A stretch of DNA of 38,596 nt from Burkholderiales bacterium (GTDB taxonomy: Bacteria > Pseudomonadota > Gammaproteobacteria > Burkholderiales > Burkholderiaceae_C): assembly GCA_029268225.1 (NCBI GenBank), contig JAJUGJ010000031.1:1-38596 (forward strand), read 5' to 3'. Within the stretch, counting starts at the first letter, position 1. Every line of letters begins with the position of its first letter. This document shows positions 25,267 through 35,200 of this stretch, piece after piece. The notes beneath the pieces are model-generated. The model was not told the origin of the DNA, did no database searches, and worked only from the letters and a program-made list of their open reading frames with translations. A program made the translations under genes and the position numbers.

Positions 25267-27063
25267 TCACAGCACGCTGTCGATCACCGTATCGGATGTG
25301 CCACGCGGAGGCTCGGCCGGCACGGTTTCCCGAAACGGTGGCATTTCGGTGGCATTGGTGGGGGTGGGTGCCAGATCGGACATCGCAGACAAACGCTGGG
25401 ACGCCTTGTGCCCCTGTTCGACGGCGCGCCGCAAATCGCTCAAGCGCGCCAGCCAGTCATACACCTCGGTAACCAGAAAGTGGCCCCCGGCACCTGCGTG
25501 TAGCAGGCGAGCCTTGGTGGCTTGGTAGGTGTCTTCGAAGGCATCGCGGGCCTCGCTGGCCAACCATTTGCCTTCGGCGGAACGGGCCTCGCTCTCCGGG
25601 TCAGCGGCCTTGAAGAAAGCCTGCGCGGCAATGAATGCCGGGGCCACGGCACTGGGCAGATCCGGCGGGAGCCCCCCGCTCGCACCCACCGCATCTTGCC
25701 TTGTGCCACCGGTTTCACCCAGATCCACCGAGCGCACATCGTGCGCACCCACCACGCCCACGTGGTACATCACCCGAGACAGCGTGTCGAAATGGGTGGC
25801 AATGCGCAGCAACTCCGGAAGTTTGTCGGCCACGTCCTGATGGAGCGGCTGACGGCTCATCTGGCTGACGAAGCTGCCAATCTGCTTTTGCAACTGCTCG
25901 ACCACGGCCAGCTTGCGTGCCAGACGGGTTTCCGCCTGCGGGGGCGGCACAGTACGCGGCAGTTGGGTGGGGTTGAGTTGGGTGGCTTCGTGGGCCAGTT
26001 GCAGGGCCAGGTGCCCCATGCGAGCCAGCTCGCGGCGCAGTGCCTGCAAGGCCAGTGCGGGCACGGTGGCCACGTTCATGTCCAGATAACGCGGGCGCAG
26101 CTCGTCTTCCTCCACGGTCTGGAAACGCCCCTGCAGGAAGCGCACCAGTGGCGTTGACAGCGGCCACATCAGCAGCACCCCCAAGGCGTTGAAGCCGGTG
26201 TGGAAGATGACCAACTGCGTGACCGGGTTGCCATCGCCCACAAAGTGCACACCGATGTAGTGGATGAGCTTGAGCAGCGGCGACAGCAAGGCGAATGCGA
26301 CGATGGCCGTGACGACGTTGAAGAACACGTGCGCTGCCGCCAGGCGCCGCGCGTTGGGCGTGGCATTGATGGCCGCGACGATGCCGGTGATGGTGGTGCC
26401 GATGTTGGCACCGATCACGATGGCGGCCGCCACCTCCAGCGTCACCATGCCGCCAGCCACTGCTGTGAGGGCAATGGTCAGTGTGGCTGACGAGGCTTGC
26501 AAGATGATGGTGAGCAGCAGGCCGATGAGCACCGCCATCAGCATGCCGCCGAGGTCATGGCTCATCTCGGGCAAATCGGCTGGACTCAGGCCACCGAAAC
26601 CGTCCTTGAGCAGGTCGATCCCCAAGAACAGAAGGCCGAAGCCGGCCAAGGTGCCCCCGAGGCCTCCGCGCCGCGTGCCCTCGCCCGAGAGCTTGAGTGC
26701 CATGCCCACACCGATGAAGGGCAGCGCGAAGGCATCGATCTGGAACTTGAAGCCGATCAAGGCGACCAGCCAGCCCGTCACCGAGGAGCCCAGGTTGGAG
26801 CCAAAGACCACCCATAGCGCCGAGGTGAAGCTGAGCAGGCCAGCGTTGACAAACCCGATGGCAGCCACCGTCATGGCGGTGGACGATTGCACCAAGGCAG
26901 TCACCAGGATGCCGGTGAGCAGGCCGTAGAGGCGCGTGCGCGTCCATGCAGCCAGAATGCGCTCGAGGGCACCACCGGCAGCGAGCTTGAGCCCATCGGT
27001 CAGCATGGTCATGCCCAGAAGGAACAGACCGACGCCGCCAAGGAGGTTCACGATCAACAACAT
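25267..27063 (-). CDS. Na/Pi cotransporter family protein with C-terminal PhoU-like region
   Basis: This 598-residue membrane protein has two homologous sodium-phosphate symporter repeats, each with the characteristic Ser/Thr-rich motif (QSSTAMTVAA near residues 59-68 and QASSATLTIAL near residue 190). A cytoplasmic C-terminal region of about 250 residues rich in helices resembles PhoU-type domains of this family. The family imports phosphate with sodium, or in some bacteria exports it; the direction cannot be told here. It converges with the RND permease gene, leaving a 73-base gap without a convincing terminator. The last 40 residues are Pro/Thr-rich and look disordered. Confidence 0.92.
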   Translation of the reverse strand: MLLIVNLLGGVGLFLLGMTMLTDGLKLAAGGALERILAAWTRTRLYGLLTGILVTALVQSSTAMTVAAIGFVNAGLLSFTSALWVVFGSNLGSSVTGWLVALIGFKFQIDAFALPFIGVGMALKLSGEGTRRGGLGGTLAGFGLLFLGIDLLKDGFGGLSPADLPEMSHDLGGMLMAVLIGLLLTIILQASSATLTIALTAVAGGMVTLEVAAAIVIGANIGTTITGIVAAINATPNARRLAAAHVFFNVVTAIVAFALLSPLLKLIHYIGVHFVGDGNPVTQLVIFHTGFNALGVLLMWPLSTPLVRFLQGRFQTVEEDELRPRYLDMNVATVPALALQALRRELARMGHLALQLAHEATQLNPTQLPRTVPPPQAETRLARKLAVVEQLQKQIGSFVSQMSRQPLHQDVADKLPELLRIATHFDTLSRVMYHVGVVGAHDVRSVDLGETGGTRQDAVGASGGLPPDLPSAVAPAFIAAQAFFKAADPESEARSAEGKWLASEARDAFEDTYQATKARLLHAGAGGHFLVTEVYDWLARLSDLRRAVEQGHKASQRLSAMSDLAPTPTNATEMPPFRETVPAEPPRGTSDTVIDSVL

Positions 27064-27210
27064 GGGCGAGGCGGACTCCGTGGTCTCAAGAACGTCAAAA
27101 GGGCGAGTGCGGGCGTCAAGGCCCGGTCAGGGGGCGCCATCTTGCCACGCTCCCCACCGACACAGGCTTGGGGATGATGCCCGGTGCTTGGCGGCGGGAG
27201 CGGCCTGCGG

Positions 27211-28902
27211 TCAATCCGCCAGAGGGGCGCGACGCTCCAGCGCCTCCAGCCCGCGGCGGTCGGCTGTCAGCCTGACGGCGTCGGCGATGCTCAACACCGT
27301 CAACTGGGTGGCGGGCAAGGCAGCGCGCTGCAGCACCTCATGGGCATGACGCTTGAGCCGGGCCAGCATCACGTGTTGCCCGGCCCGGTCGAGGTCGTGG
27401 CACAGGTCGCGCAGGGCCTCGACGCAGGTGCCGTCAAGGTTGGGTGACTCCTCCAGACTCAGAATGAGCGTGTGCCAGCCGGGACGGTGTCGCAGCACAT
27501 GCCGCACCTGGCCCAACAGACTTTCGACGTTACCGAAGAACAGCGGCGCTTCGGGTCGCAGGATCACCAACCCCTCTTCCTGCCGGGCCGCAGGGTAGAT
27601 GGCCCGATCGATGAAGTCGTGGGTGTCGTCCATGCGCCCCAACTCCACCACCCGGGCCTGTGCCAGCCCGCGCAAGGTCATGAACAGGCTGACAGCGATG
27701 GCCAGCAACAGGCCGTCGAGCACGCCCAACCAGAGCACGGCGGCGACGGCAGCCAGGGCAATGAGGCGGTCGCGGTGCCAGGTGAAGTAAGGGCTGAAGA
27801 TGCTGGGATTGACCATGTGGCTGAGCGCGTACACCACGATGGCGCCCAACACGGGCTCGGGCAGGTCCTCGATGTAAGGCAGCAGGGTGAGCACCACAAT
27901 GAGCAGCACACCTGCCGCAAAGAGGCCCGACCACTTCGTGCGAGCCCCGGCAGCCTCATTGGCCACGCTGGCTGAGTAGCCTGCACCCACGGGCATGCCG
28001 TGCAGGAGGCTACTGAAGAGGTTGGCAACGCCCAGGGCCATGAGGTCACGGTTGGGCTCGTTGCGGTCACCGTGGCGCAGGGCCAGCGTGCGGATCGAGC
28101 CATATGACTCGGCATACAGGATGAGCACCATGGCCACGGCCAACTCGCCCAGGCGCAGCCACTGCAGCCGGTCCAGTTCAGGCACTGGGTAGAGGGCCAG
28201 GTTCACCTGGATGTCCCCCACGCGGATGACGCCCCAGTCTGCCAGCGGCCCCCAGCGTTGCAAGGCGATGCCCAACACCATGACAACCAAGGCGACCGGC
28301 ACACGCTGCTTGAGACGCCCCAGAACCAACATGATGACCAAAGCACCACCACCCACCGCCAGACTGGGCAGGTGCCAATGCGCCAGCTGGCGCCACAACT
28401 CGGGCAAGAGGTGCTGGAGGTCGGGCGCATGCATGTGCAGGCCCACGAGTTTGGGCGCTTGCTTGAGGATGATCACCAGGGCCAGACCGAAGGTGAAGCC
28501 ACGCAGCACGGGTTTGGCGATGAAGGCCGACACGGCACCCACCCGGGCGGCCGCGCCCACCAGGAAAAGCAAACCGGTCAGCATCACCAGTCCGGATGCC
28601 AACGCGAGGCGCAGCGCTGGATCGCCGCCGGCCAAGCTGCCGGTGGCCGCGAACAACACCGCAGCCGATGATGAGGTGGCCGAGACGATGGCAAACCGGC
28701 TGCCACCCAGCAGGCCGTAGCACAGCAGGCCCACGAAGAGGGCCATCACCCCAGCTTCCGGCGGCATGTTGCCAATGCCGGCGTACGCCACCGCCTCAGG
28801 CAGCAGCAAGCCGGCCACCGACAAGCCGGCGATCAGGTCTCGCCAGGTCGGTTGACCGGGTGACCAGCGCTGCCACCAGTAAGCCAGGGTGTGGGCGACC
28901 AT
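27211..28902 (-). CDS. SulP family anion transporter with STAS domain
   Basis: This 563-residue inner-membrane transporter has an N-terminal DLIAGLSVAGLLLPEAVAYAGIGNMPPEAG stretch typical of SulP proteins, many hydrophobic helices to about residue 430, and a C-terminal STAS domain (about 440-555, with LILSLEESPNLDGTCVEALRDL). SulP proteins carry sulfate, bicarbonate or dicarboxylates; the substrate is not evident. The ATG at 28900-28902 shares one base with the stop of the upstream exonuclease gene (TGATG), so translation is probably coupled. The longer frame to 29022 only overlaps that gene. There is no carbonic anhydrase partner nearby, and the gene is unlinked to the sulfate operon 15 kb to the left. 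Confidence 0.92.
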   Translation of the reverse strand: MVAHTLAYWWQRWSPGQPTWRDLIAGLSVAGLLLPEAVAYAGIGNMPPEAGVMALFVGLLCYGLLGGSRFAIVSATSSSAAVLFAATGSLAGGDPALRLALASGLVMLTGLLFLVGAAARVGAVSAFIAKPVLRGFTFGLALVIILKQAPKLVGLHMHAPDLQHLLPELWRQLAHWHLPSLAVGGGALVIMLVLGRLKQRVPVALVVMVLGIALQRWGPLADWGVIRVGDIQVNLALYPVPELDRLQWLRLGELAVAMVLILYAESYGSIRTLALRHGDRNEPNRDLMALGVANLFSSLLHGMPVGAGYSASVANEAAGARTKWSGLFAAGVLLIVVLTLLPYIEDLPEPVLGAIVVYALSHMVNPSIFSPYFTWHRDRLIALAAVAAVLWLGVLDGLLLAIAVSLFMTLRGLAQARVVELGRMDDTHDFIDRAIYPAARQEEGLVILRPEAPLFFGNVESLLGQVRHVLRHRPGWHTLILSLEESPNLDGTCVEALRDLCHDLDRAGQHVMLARLKRHAHEVLQRAALPATQLTVLSIADAVRLTADRRGLEALERRAPLAD

Positions 28903-29849
28903 CAGAGGTCTCGCTGCAGGGCCTCGCCAGAGCGGCTGGAAAAGCGCTCCAGCGCGGTCTGGCGTTCGATGTCGATGCGGGCCGAGCGGCCGCCATACAC
29001 GTCCTTCTTGAGCCACTCGCACTCGGCGTCCAGCGCAGCCTGGTTGCCCACCAGCGTGTGCCAGACTTTGCGCTCGGCATCCCAGCGGTAGCCTCGGGCG
29101 CGCAAGGCGTCCTTGCTGGCAAACGGTGAGCCCGTGGCCTGCACCCGGTAGCTGGTGGCCTGGGCTGCCGCCAACAGGCGTGCCAGACCGGTCTCACCCG
29201 TGTTGGGCAAGGGGGCAGCCAGCACCGCCAGCAGGGCGTGGCAGTCCATCTCGGCGCGGTGGGCGTCGTAGAAGAAGCCCAACTCGTGCGCCAGGAACTC
29301 CAGCTTGGCCGAGCCGCGGCCCTGTGCCTGCCAGTCAATTTCAGCCACAGAGCAGGCCCAGGGCAGTTGCGCAAAGGCGGGAAGACGTGCCTCGACAAAC
29401 CCCCGGTCGAAGCGCGCATTGTGGGCAATGACCAGGTCCACGCCCTTCATCAGTTCGGCGATGCGTGCGTCGTCCAGGCGCTTGCCGGCCACCATGGCAT
29501 CCGTGATGCCGGTGACGCGCGTGGCTTCGGCCGGGATGGTCCGACCCGGGTCTTCCAACTCGTCGAACACCTCCTGCACCTGCAGAGGCAAGCCCGTGGC
29601 CTTGTCCACGTCCACCAGGATCAGGGCCAGTTCAATGATGCGGTCGCGGCTGCTGTCCAGGCCGGTGGTTTCGGTGTCGAGAATCAGCACCTTGGCGATT
29701 TCGCCCTGGCGCTTGTGACCGAACTCGCGCCGAGGCTTGAGGCGACGCAGCACGCGGTAGTCGGGGTGGCCGTCGAGCACCTCGGCCATGGCTTCAGGGT
29801 CGGCGAAGCTGGCGTCGAGCAAAGGCGTGGCGTTGGGTGTGCGGGCCAT
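28902..29849 (-). CDS. DnaQ-like 3'-5' exonuclease with C-terminal extension
   Basis: This 315-residue DEDDh-type exonuclease has Exo I DTETTG (Asp58, Glu60), Exo II AHNARFD (Asp148) and Exo III with His197 and Asp202 in HRAEMDCHAL. All catalytic residues are intact. After the nuclease domain a segment of about 80 residues carries FASKDALRARGYRWDAERKVWHTLV, a small aromatic-rich module also seen in other proteins of this kind, possibly for nucleic-acid binding. It is encoded 4 bases after the yfbR stop and overlaps the SulP start by one base, so the three genes form a compact unit. A housekeeping polymerase III epsilon subunit is less likely because of the C-terminal module and the context. 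Confidence 0.9.
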   Translation of the reverse strand: MARTPNATPLLDASFADPEAMAEVLDGHPDYRVLRRLKPRREFGHKRQGEIAKVLILDTETTGLDSSRDRIIELALILVDVDKATGLPLQVQEVFDELEDPGRTIPAEATRVTGITDAMVAGKRLDDARIAELMKGVDLVIAHNARFDRGFVEARLPAFAQLPWACSVAEIDWQAQGRGSAKLEFLAHELGFFYDAHRAEMDCHALLAVLAAPLPNTGETGLARLLAAAQATSYRVQATGSPFASKDALRARGYRWDAERKVWHTLVGNQAALDAECEWLKKDVYGGRSARIDIERQTALERFSSRSGEALQRDL

Positions 29850-29853
29850 GGCC

Positions 29854-30459
29854 TCACTCCCCCTGCATCAGCGAGTCGAGCGTCAACTCGAAAGCCGGGC
29901 CGAAGGTGTCGAGAAAGTAGCGCAGCTCGGGCGTCATGTGCTCGTCGAGCTTGGCGCGCACCTGCTGGGCGGCCTGTTCGAACTCCTGGTTGCCGTAGCG
30001 CAGTTCGGCCCGGCATTTGAGCCAGGCCGCGAGCCGGTCGGCCGACTTGACGAGGCGCGCCTCGTGATCTGGCCACTCGTGGTGGTCCATGGCGCTGCGG
30101 ATGGCGGGCCGCAACGCGGCGGGCAGCAGTTGCAGCATTTCGCTGCACACCTCGCCCTCCAGATGCTGGGTGGCGTGGCGCATGGCGGGCGAGTACTTCA
30201 CCGGTGTGGGCAGGTCACCGGTGATCGCCTCGGTGGCGTCGTGGAACAGGGCGCGTGTGGCGACGGCGTTCGGATCGACATCGTTGCCCAGCACATCGCG
30301 GCTGATGACAGCCAGGGCATGGGCCAGCACCGCGACCTCCCAACTGTGCTGCGCCACATCTTCCTCGACCGCATTGCGCATCAGGCCCCAGCGCTTGATG
30401 AAACGCAGGCGAGACAGGTGAGCGTAGAAGGGGCTGGGAGGCACGGTGGACTGAGACAT
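29854..30459 (-). CDS. yfbR: HD-domain 5'-deoxynucleotidase, YfbR-like
   Basis: This 201-residue HD-superfamily phosphohydrolase is predicted to dephosphorylate deoxynucleoside 5'-monophosphates. The family features are present: RLRFIKRWGLMRN near the N-terminus, His38 in EDVAQHSWEVA, His73-Asp74 in FHDATEAITGDLPTPVKY and a late Asp in KSADRLAAWLK. The frame extends far upstream to 31071, but the ATG at 30457-30459 (MSQSTVPPSPFYAHLSRL) matches the family N-terminus, and the extra 200 residues overlap an intergenic region and a gene on the other strand. It is first in a unit with the exonuclease and SulP genes and is divergent from the DUF3592 gene. Confidence 0.92.
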   Translation of the reverse strand: MSQSTVPPSPFYAHLSRLRFIKRWGLMRNAVEEDVAQHSWEVAVLAHALAVISRDVLGNDVDPNAVATRALFHDATEAITGDLPTPVKYSPAMRHATQHLEGEVCSEMLQLLPAALRPAIRSAMDHHEWPDHEARLVKSADRLAAWLKCRAELRYGNQEFEQAAQQVRAKLDEHMTPELRYFLDTFGPAFELTLDSLMQGE

Positions 30460-30621
30460 GGGCACGCAAGCAGCAAGAGGAAGCGAGAAGTCTCCCATCT
30501 TCGCCCAAAACAAACCAGCCGCACACGGCGTTCCCACTTCCGTCTGGGTGGGTGCATGCGACTTGTGAGGGCCCACCCGCATGACGCACAATGAGCCATC
30601 CCCCATTTTCGCGGCCAGGGC

Positions 30622-31002
30622 ATGTCGGACGACATCGGCAAGTACATCGTCATCGGTTTCGTGTTGCTGTTCGGCGTACTGGCCTGGCGCGCCTGGCGGA
30701 TCCGACAACACAGTCCGCAATGGCCGTATGTGATAGGTGAGATGACGGTGTCGCGTGCCTACAGTCAGAATGACTTTGGCGAAGATGTCGGCACCCCCAG
30801 CCACCGTTGGCAAACCGAAGTTCAATACCGCTATGAGGTCAATGGTGTCGCGCTGACGGGTCAGCGACTGAGGGCGTTTGGACGTCATCACCTCACGCAG
30901 GAAGAAGCGGAGGCCGAGATTGCACCGTTTCCTGCTGGCAAGCGGGTGAAGGTGTATTACGACCCCGCCAACCCTGGCACCAGTGTGTTGATTCCGGGTT
31001 GA
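30622..31002 (+). CDS. DUF3592 domain membrane protein
   Basis: This 126-residue protein has one N-terminal membrane helix (about residues 8-24) and a small beta-rich domain. The domain shows the DUF3592 features: a GEMTVSRAYSQ strand, VQYRYEVNGVALTGQRL and the closing KRVKVYYDPANPGTSVLIPG. The function is unknown; relatives are small envelope proteins. It stands alone between the yfbR unit (divergent) and the promoter of the RND/CsoR operon, and the weak AGGGC before its ATG is the only ribosome binding site seen. Confidence 0.87.
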   Translation: MSDDIGKYIVIGFVLLFGVLAWRAWRIRQHSPQWPYVIGEMTVSRAYSQNDFGEDVGTPSHRWQTEVQYRYEVNGVALTGQRLRAFGRHHLTQEEAEAEIAPFPAGKRVKVYYDPANPGTSVLIPG

Positions 31003-31065
31003 CACCCAGGCCGCAGGGGCACGCATGCCGTCACGGACCTGCCAGCCCCTCTCCGAAAGCGATAT

Positions 31066-31094
31066 TTGCATACCCCACCGGGTATGTATATACT
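31066..31094 (+). promoter_or_regulatory. Promoter with CsoR/CstR-type palindromic operator in its spacer
   Basis: TTGCAT (31066-31071) and TATACT (31089-31094) form a sigma70-like promoter with the ideal 17-base spacing. Within it lies an 18-base palindrome, CATACCC (31069-31075), four bases, GGGTATG (31080-31086). ATACCC-N4-GGGTAT half-sites are characteristic of CsoR/CstR-family repressors, and the fourth gene of the operon encodes such a protein. Binding would block RNA polymerase directly, so the operon is probably autoregulated. Predicted transcription start is near 31101, just before the AAGGAG of the first gene. Confidence 0.75.
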
Positions 31095-31122
31095 TGCAAG
31101 CAGTTCATTCAAGGAGCCGTCG

Positions 31123-32232
31123 ATGGCCTTCCTCTTCGCACGACACTGCGGCCTTTCCGCCACCTTGCTGTTGACCTTGTCCGCGTGGGCACCTGCGCAG
31201 GCCGCCGCACCAGCGGCCCCTGTGGTAGCGACCTTGAAACTGCAGGCACAGGCACAAGGACAGGAGCGTCAATGGGAAGGTGTGATCCAGGCCGTACGAC
31301 AAAGTACCGTTGCCGCACAAGTGCCCGGGAACGTCACGGCTCTGCTGGTCAAGGCCGGTGACACGGTGAAGGCGGGCCAGGTGCTGGCCCGCATCGACGC
31401 TCGAGACACTTCCGCAGGTTTGCTGCGCAGCCAGGCTGACGTGGCCCAGGCGGAGGCCCAGTTCAACCAGGCCCGCATGCAGTGGGAGCGCAGCCAGCAG
31501 CTGAGGCCCCAGGGCTTCATCAGCGAGGCAGCGCTGGACAGCGCCCGTACACAGTGGCAAGCCGCCCAGGCCGGCGTGGCGGCGGCGCGTGCGGGCCGCT
31601 CGCAGGCCGCTTTGGCCCAAGGCTTTACCACCGTGACGGCACCGTTTGACGGCCGCGTGCTGAACACCCATGTGGAAGTGGGCGACCTGGCCGCGCCTGG
31701 CCGCCCTGTGCTGACCTTGTACGCACCCCGCCCCTTGCGGGCCGTGGTGCAGGTGCCTGCGTCGCAGGCCGATGCCGTGCGCACCGCGCAACGAGTGGAA
31801 GTGGAAGTGCCTTCTGCCGGCGGCCAGGCTGCCTGGCTGAAGCCGACCCAAGTGATCTCCCTGCCTGGCGCCGACCCGGTGTCGCAGACCGTGGAATGGC
31901 GGCTGGACCTGCCTGAAGTCTCCACCCTGCCCGGCCAGACCGTGCGGGTGCGCTTTGCCGATCTGAAAGCCCCCTCTGCCCCGACGGCCGGCGCATCCGC
32001 TCCGGCTGCAGCGCCCCTGACGGTGCCGGCTCAGGCCGTGCTGCGCCGTGGTGAGCTGACCGCCGTGTATGTGGTGCGCGGTGATCGCTTCATGCTGCAG
32101 GCCGTGCGCACGGGCACGCCAGCCTCCTCGACCGGCCCCGTCACGCTGCTGAGCGGCGTGCGCCCCGGTGACGTCATTGCCGCCGACGCCCTGAAGGCTG
32201 GCCTGGCCAACGCCACCCCTGCCAAACCATGA
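31123..32232 (+). CDS. RND efflux periplasmic adaptor (first gene of CsoR-linked operon)
   Basis: This is a 369-residue membrane-fusion protein with a signal peptide (MAFLFARHCG start, cleavage near AQA-AAP), a first lipoyl half (VPGNVTALLVKAGDTVKAGQVLARID), an alpha-helical hairpin (about 85-145), a second lipoyl half (FTTVTAPFDGRVLNTHVEVGDLA) and C-terminal barrel domains. There is no lipobox, unlike the other adaptor in this window. AAGGAG lies 6 bases before the ATG at 31123; the frame upstream to 31066 crosses the promoter and is not used. Its stop overlaps the permease start by four bases (ATGA), so adaptor and pump are translationally coupled. Confidence 0.93.
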   Translation: MAFLFARHCGLSATLLLTLSAWAPAQAAAPAAPVVATLKLQAQAQGQERQWEGVIQAVRQSTVAAQVPGNVTALLVKAGDTVKAGQVLARIDARDTSAGLLRSQADVAQAEAQFNQARMQWERSQQLRPQGFISEAALDSARTQWQAAQAGVAAARAGRSQAALAQGFTTVTAPFDGRVLNTHVEVGDLAAPGRPVLTLYAPRPLRAVVQVPASQADAVRTAQRVEVEVPSAGGQAAWLKPTQVISLPGADPVSQTVEWRLDLPEVSTLPGQTVRVRFADLKAPSAPTAGASAPAAAPLTVPAQAVLRRGELTAVYVVRGDRFMLQAVRTGTPASSTGPVTLLSGVRPGDVIAADALKAGLANATPAKP

Positions 32233-35200
32233 GCCAGCACACCGACGCCCCCCCATCCGCCCTGGGCATTGCCGGGCGGCTGGCCCGCACCTTCCAAAGC
32301 AACGCGATGACCCCGCTGCTGGCCATCGTGGCCATGCTGCTGGGGCTGTTTGCCGTGCTGGTGACGCCGCGCGAGGAAGAGCCACAGATCAACGTCACGA
32401 TGGCGAACGTGATGGTACCCTTCCCAGGCGCCTCCAGCACCGACGTGCAGAACATGATCGCCCGGCCTGCCGAGCAGGTGCTCAGCCAGATTGCCGACAT
32501 CGAGCACACCTACTCGGTGTCTCGCCCCGGCATGGCGGTGCTGACCGTGCAGTTCAAGGTGGGCGTGCCGCGCACCGAAGCCTTGGTGCGCCTATACGAC
32601 GTGCTCAACGCCAATCAGGACTGGTTGCCGCGCAACCTGGGCGCCCTGCCCCCCATCGTCAAGCCCAAGGGCATTGACGACGTGCCCGTGCTGGGCGTGA
32701 CGCTGTGGAGCCGCGAGCACCAGTCGTCCCTGGAGCTGGAGCGCGTCGCCCGCACCCTGGAAGCCGAACTCAAGCGCGTGCCTGGCACCCGCGAGGTGCA
32801 GACCATTGGTGGCCCCGGCCAAGCCGTGATGGTGACCGTGGACCCAAGCCGCCTGCGCGAGCGTGGTGTGGACCTGGGCAGCCTGCAACAGTCGCTCGCT
32901 GCCGCCAACCTGAGCCTGCCTTCGGGCGCGGTACTGGCCCCCCAGGCCAACGGCCGCAGCCAGCTGCTCACCATCGAAACCGGTGAATTCCTGCGTTCGG
33001 CCGACGATGTACGCCAACTGGTCGTGGGCGTGCACCAGGGCAAGCCGGTGTACCTGCACGAAGTGGCCCAGGTGGAAGCTGGCTCGCAGCAGGCCAGCCG
33101 CCATGTCTGGTACACCCCTGGACAGACACCGGCCGACACGCCTGAGGCCGCCTCCACGCCCGCCCCTGGTGGTGCCTACCCGGCCGTCACCCTGATCGTG
33201 ACCAAGAAGCCCGGCCAGAATGCCGTGGACGTGGCCCGTGCTGCCCGCGAGCGTCTGGACAACCTGCGCAACACCGTGGTGCCGGCCGATGTGGAGGTCA
33301 CCGTCACGCGCGACTATGGCGTGACCGCCGAAGAAAAGGCCAACAAGCTGATCCAGAAGCTGGCGTTTGCCACCGGCTCGGTCATCCTGCTGGTGGGCCT
33401 GGCGCTGGGCCGTCGCGAGGCCGTCATCGTGGGCGCGGCGGTGATCCTCACCCTCACCGCCACGCTGTTTGCGTCGTGGGCCTGGGGCTTCACGCTCAAC
33501 CGCGTCTCGCTGTTCGCCCTGATCTTCTCCATCGGCATCCTGGTCGATGACGCCATTGTGGTGGTGGAAAACATCCACCGCCACCAGCAGCTCACGCCCG
33601 GCAAGCCGCTGCGCGAGATCATCCCCTTGGCTGTGGACGAGGTGGGTGGCCCCACCATCCTGGCCACGCTGACCGTGATCGCCGCCCTGCTGCCCATGGC
33701 CTTCGTGAGCGGCCTGATGGGGCCGTACATGAGCCCCATCCCCATCAACTCCAGCCTGGGCATGGCACTGTCGCTGGGCATCGCCTTCACAGTGACCCCG
33801 TGGCTGGCGCTCAAGCTGATGAAGTCGCACGGTGTGGCCCACGGTGCCCATGGCGACGACGCGCCCCACACTCCCACTGGCTTGGCCGCGCGCCTGCAAG
33901 GGGTGTTCCACCGCGTGCTGATGCCGCTGCTGGTGCACCGTGGCAAGCGCTGGGCCATGGGCCTGGGCGTGGTCGCCGCGCTGATGGTGTCGGTGGCCTT
34001 GGCCACCATCCCGTCGTCGGGCATCGGCGTGGTGCTGAAAATGCTGCCCTTCGACAACAAGAGCGAGTTCCAGGTGGTGCTGGACATGCCCGCTGGCACG
34101 CCCGTGGAAGACACGGCTGCCGCCCTGCAGGACATGAGTGCTTTCCTGGCGCAGCAACCCGAGGTGCAGGACGTGCAGGGCTATGCCGGCACCGCTTCGC
34201 CCATCACCTTCAACGGTCTGGTGCGCCAGTACTACCTGCGTGCCGATGCCGAGCAGGGCGACCTGCAGGTCAATCTCGTGGACAAGGCTCACCGCCACGA
34301 ACAGAGCCACCCGATTGCCCAGCGCCTGCGCCCTGAGCTGGAGAAGATCGCCACCCGCCACGGCGGCCGCATCAAGGTGGTGGAAGTGCCACCCGGCCCG
34401 CCCGTCATGTCGCCCCTGGTGGCCGAGATCTATGGCCCCGACGAAGCAGGTCGCCAGCAACTGACCCAGCGCGTCGCAGGCGCCTTTGCCGGCACACCCG
34501 ACATCGTCGGCGTGGACACCAGCCTGAAGGAAGACGCCGAGCGTGTGTTCCTGCGCGTGCAGCGCCAACGTGCTGAGTCGCTGGGCATCCCGGTGGCCGT
34601 GGTGGCGCAAGCCGTTCAATCAGCCTTGTCGGGCGCCGATGCCGCCTTCCTGCACGACGGCCAGGCCAAGCTGCCGGTCCCGGTGCGCATCCAACTGCCG
34701 CGTGAGTCGCAAGTGGGCTTGGACACCCTGCTGGGTCTGCCGCTGCGCGCCGCCAACGGCCAGTTGGTGCCCCTGTCGGAGTTGGTGCGCGTGGAGCGCG
34801 GTCGCATCGACAAGCCCTTGTTCACCAAGGACCTGCTGCCCGTGAGCTATGTGTTTGGCGACATGGCCGGCCAGCTCGACTCGCCGCTGTATGGCCTGTT
34901 CGCCATCCGCGACAAGCTGGCCTCCGCTGCCCTGCCCGACACCGGCGGCATCAACGAATACTGGATTCGCCAACCGGACGACCCCTTCCGTGGCTACAGC
35001 CTGAAGTGGGACGGCGAATGGCAGATCACCTACGAGACCTTCCGCGACATGGGCGCCGCCTATGGTGTGGGCCTCATCCTGATCTACCTGTTGGTGGTGG
35101 CGCAGTTCAAGTCCTACCGCACGCCGCTGATCATCATGGCGCCCATCCCGCTGACCATCATCGGCGTGATGCCGGGACACGCCCTGCTGGGCGCCCAGTT

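Noticed and set aside
30460..31071. Upstream extension of the yfbR reading frame (about 200 extra residues)
   Set aside because: It crosses an intergenic region, the opposite-strand DUF3592 gene and the next promoter; the YfbR family begins at the ATG at 30459.
32592..34619. Long minus-strand open frame (about 675 codons) opposite the second RND permease
   Set aside because: It is a shadow of a strongly coding gene in GC-rich DNA: the translation is rich in His, Gln and Arg without domains, and the plus-strand frame has full RND homology.
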